Shown here: piece after piece, positions 6,423-8,088 of the stretch
How the letters are laid out: each line of letters begins with the position of its first letter
Numbering within the stretch: the first letter of the stretch is position 1
NCBI GenBank assembly: GCA_003486285.1
Contig: DNGH01000280.1
Span: 1-8,088, forward strand
Length of the DNA stretch: 8,088 nucleotides
Reading direction: 5' to 3'
Source of the DNA: Actinomycetota bacterium
GTDB lineage: Bacteria > Actinomycetota > Acidimicrobiia > Spongiisociales > UBA11373
Notes under the pieces: generated by a model
The model's input: the letters and a program-made list of their open reading frames with translations, nothing else
Told to the model about the DNA's origin: nothing
Database searches by the model: none
Translations under genes and position numbers: made by a program

Positions 6423-7318
6423 TGACTGCTGCCATCGAAATCACCGGGCTCACCAAGTCCTTCGGCGCGGTGCGTGCCCTCGACGGGCTGGACCTGACGG
6501 TCGCCACCGGAGAGATCCACGGGTTCCTCGGGCCCAACGGCGCCGGGAAGACCACGACGCTGCGCATCCTGCTCGGCCTGCTGCGGAAGGACGAGGGACA
6601 GGTGACGCTGCTCGGTGGTGATCCCTGGCACGACGCGACGGAGTTGCATCGCCGACTCGCCTACGTCCCCGGCGACGTGATGCTGTGGCCCAACCTGACC
6701 GGCGGCGAGGTGATCGACCTCCTCGGGCGGCTGCGCGGCGGGCTCGATGCCCGGCGGCGCGCCGAACTCCTGGAGCGCCTCGACCTGGATCCCACCAAGA
6801 AGGGCCGCGCCTACTCGAAGGGGAACCGGCAGAAGGTGGCATTGGTGGCGGCGCTGGCGTCGAACGTGGAGCTGCTGCTGCTCGACGAGCCGACGGCGGG
6901 GCTCGATCCGCTGATGGAGGCGACCTTCCGCGATCTCATCGACGCCGATGCCGATGACGGCCGGACCGTGTTGCTGGCCAGCCACATCCTGGCCGAGGTC
7001 GAGGCGCTCTGCGACCGCATCAGCATCGTTCGTGAGGGCCGCATCGTGGAGAGCGGGACGATGGCCGAGATGCGGCACCTCAAGCGCACCTCGGTGGTGG
7101 TGGAACTCGCCGGCGACGCCGATGGACTTGCCGGGGTCGAGGGAATCCATGAACTGGTGGTCGACGGTCCTCGGGCGCAGTTCGCGGTGGATTCCGATGC
7201 CATGGACCGGGTGCTGGGGCGCCTCACCGCGATCGGCGTGCGCAGCCTCATTGCCACCCCGCCCACCCTCGAGGAGTTGTTCTTGCGCCACTACCGCACG
7301 GACGGCAGCGGGCGATGA
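6422..7318 (+). CDS. ABC exporter ATP-binding protein of the polyketide-antibiotic-exporter type
   Basis: This 298-residue ATPase has Walker A GPNGAGKT (37-44), a divergent signature YSKGNRQKVA (131-140) in place of LSGGQ, Walker B LLLLDEP (151-157) with Glu156, and switch His188 in SHIL. At the Q-loop the usual Gln is Gly84 in YVPGDVMLWPNLTGGE. This YVPGD form is characteristic of the ATPases paired with large antibiotic-exporter permeases. The C-terminal ~90 residues form a small beta-rich domain ending PTLEELFLRHY. It drives the permease whose ATG overlaps its TGA (ATGA, 7315-7318). In-frame GTG 6404, GTG 6413 and ATG 6416 are possible starts; 6422 is preferred because the domain starts there and the promoter is placed for it. 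It is clearly distinct from the DrrA-like ATPase across the divergent gap. Confidence 0.88.
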   Translation: MTAAIEITGLTKSFGAVRALDGLDLTVATGEIHGFLGPNGAGKTTTLRILLGLLRKDEGQVTLLGGDPWHDATELHRRLAYVPGDVMLWPNLTGGEVIDLLGRLRGGLDARRRAELLERLDLDPTKKGRAYSKGNRQKVALVAALASNVELLLLDEPTAGLDPLMEATFRDLIDADADDGRTVLLASHILAEVEALCDRISIVREGRIVESGTMAEMRHLKRTSVVVELAGDADGLAGVEGIHELVVDGPRAQFAVDSDAMDRVLGRLTAIGVRSLIATPPTLEELFLRHYRTDGSGR

Positions 7319-8088
7319 GGACCCTGGCCGGGACCCGCCGGCTGGCTCGCTTGATCCTGCGGCGCGATCGGGCACTGCTCCCGATCTGGGTGGTCTGGCT
7401 CGGGATGATCGCTCCGATCGCGGCGTCGGCCTTTCGCAGCCTCTACCCGACGGATGCGGCGCTGGCGGTGGCGGCTCGGGGCTTTGCCACCAATCCGGCC
7501 TTCCGCGCCATGTTCGGCCCGGTCTTCGAGATGAACCTCGGATCGCTGACCGCATGGCGCGCCACGATCATCCATGTCGTGGCCGCGGTCGTCTCACTGC
7601 TGACCGTGATTCGCCATACCCGCGTCGAGGAGGAGACGGGGCGGCGCGAGTTGATCGGTTCCACCGTGGTCGGCCGTCACGCCCCGCTCGCCGCGGCCTT
7701 GCTCGTCGTCACCGCCGCCAACCTCGTTCTCGCCGCCGTGACCGCGGTGGGTCTGATCGTCCAGGGTCTGGAGGCGGGAGGGGCGATCGCGCTGGGCATG
7801 CAGATCGCGGCTACCGGGATCGTGTTCGCCGGGGTCGGTGGCTTGGCCGCCCAGCTCACGGAGAGCGCGGGTGGGGCCCGCGCCATCGCCCTTTCCGCCC
7901 TCGGCCTCGCCTACGTGATCCGTGCCGCCGGCGATGCTGCCGACGGCGTGAGTTGGCTCACCTGGCTGACGCCGATGGGATGGGTGCAGCGCATCCGTCC
8001 CTTTGCCGGGGAGCAGTGGTGGCTGCTCGGAGCCGTTCTCGCCCTCGGGGCGGCGGCGGCCGCGGGCGCGTTTGCGTTGTCGGCGCGG
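7315..8088 (+). CDS. ABC-2 type permease, polyketide antibiotic exporter family (3' end outside window)
   Basis: ATG 7315 overlaps the ATPase stop by four bases, and the frame stays open to the right edge with 258 residues visible. The family (large exporters of polyketide antibiotics, TnrB3-like) is usually a little over 500 residues with about twelve helices, so roughly half is present. Visible are an initial helix (20-40), an extracellular-type loop with FRAMFGP (63-69), and a helix at 83-99. The family block RHTRVEEETGRRELI (100-114) follows. Further helices lie at about 124-150, 157-178, 188-203 and 235-255, and the second block LTPMGWVQRIRPFAGEQWW spans 218-236. It should form the membrane channel for the upstream ATPase; the exported compound is unknown. 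Confidence 0.87.
   Translation, partial: MRTLAGTRRLARLILRRDRALLPIWVVWLGMIAPIAASAFRSLYPTDAALAVAARGFATNPAFRAMFGPVFEMNLGSLTAWRATIIHVVAAVVSLLTVIRHTRVEEETGRRELIGSTVVGRHAPLAAALLVVTAANLVLAAVTAVGLIVQGLEAGGAIALGMQIAATGIVFAGVGGLAAQLTESAGGARAIALSALGLAYVIRAAGDAADGVSWLTWLTPMGWVQRIRPFAGEQWWLLGAVLALGAAAAAGAFALSAR

Noticed and set aside
6398..7555. 385-codon minus-strand open frame
   Set aside because: It is the complement of the second ATPase and the start of its permease. It has no recognisable domain.

Overview
The window is GC-rich bacterial DNA with actinobacterial character. Shine-Dalgarno genes are mixed with genes that look leaderless, where a TAnnnT -10 box sits 6-7 nt before the start codon. Gene content points the same way: a DrrA/DrrB-type exporter, a polyketide-antibiotic-exporter-type ABC system and SdrD-type surface repeats. 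Actinomycetota is a fair inference, and Acidimicrobiia is only a guess. There is no tRNA, rRNA, CRISPR array, transposase or phage gene.

Bases 1-1313 are a worn accessory region. The left edge cuts into the last repeats of a secreted SdrD B-like repeat protein (2-454). It is followed by the C-terminal part of a PAP2 phosphatase on the minus strand (488-~735). Almost touching that, on the plus strand, is a TetR-family regulator (~718-1313) that lacks most of its DNA-binding domain and carries a frameshift. Both remnants have lost their 5' ends at the same point. This fits one deletion that removed the promoter region of a formerly divergent pair.

Bases 1351-2482 hold a compact two-gene unit: a 71-residue Cys/His-rich small protein and a monoacylglycerol-lipase-like alpha/beta hydrolase with a TTG start. 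A strong hairpin follows. Bases 2616-3597 hold an AzlC/AzlD branched-chain amino acid exporter pair with overlapping genes. At 3744-4376 is a RibD-C/dihydrofolate-reductase-like oxidoreductase, preceded by a 9-bp perfect inverted repeat that looks like an operator.

Bases 4512-8088 contain two unrelated multidrug-type ABC exporters transcribed away from each other across a 117-bp gap. On the minus strand are a DrrA-like ATPase and a DrrB-like permease. On the plus strand are a second ATPase and a large permease of the polyketide-antibiotic-exporter family, cut by the right edge. Within each system the ATPase stop and permease start overlap as ATGA, so each pair is probably translationally coupled.

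Most of the window is ordinary housekeeping or accessory content. The points most worth a second look are the double-truncation junction, the small-protein/lipase pair, the inverted repeat at 3667-3699 and the shared exporter promoter region. I see no clear evidence for a wholly new system.
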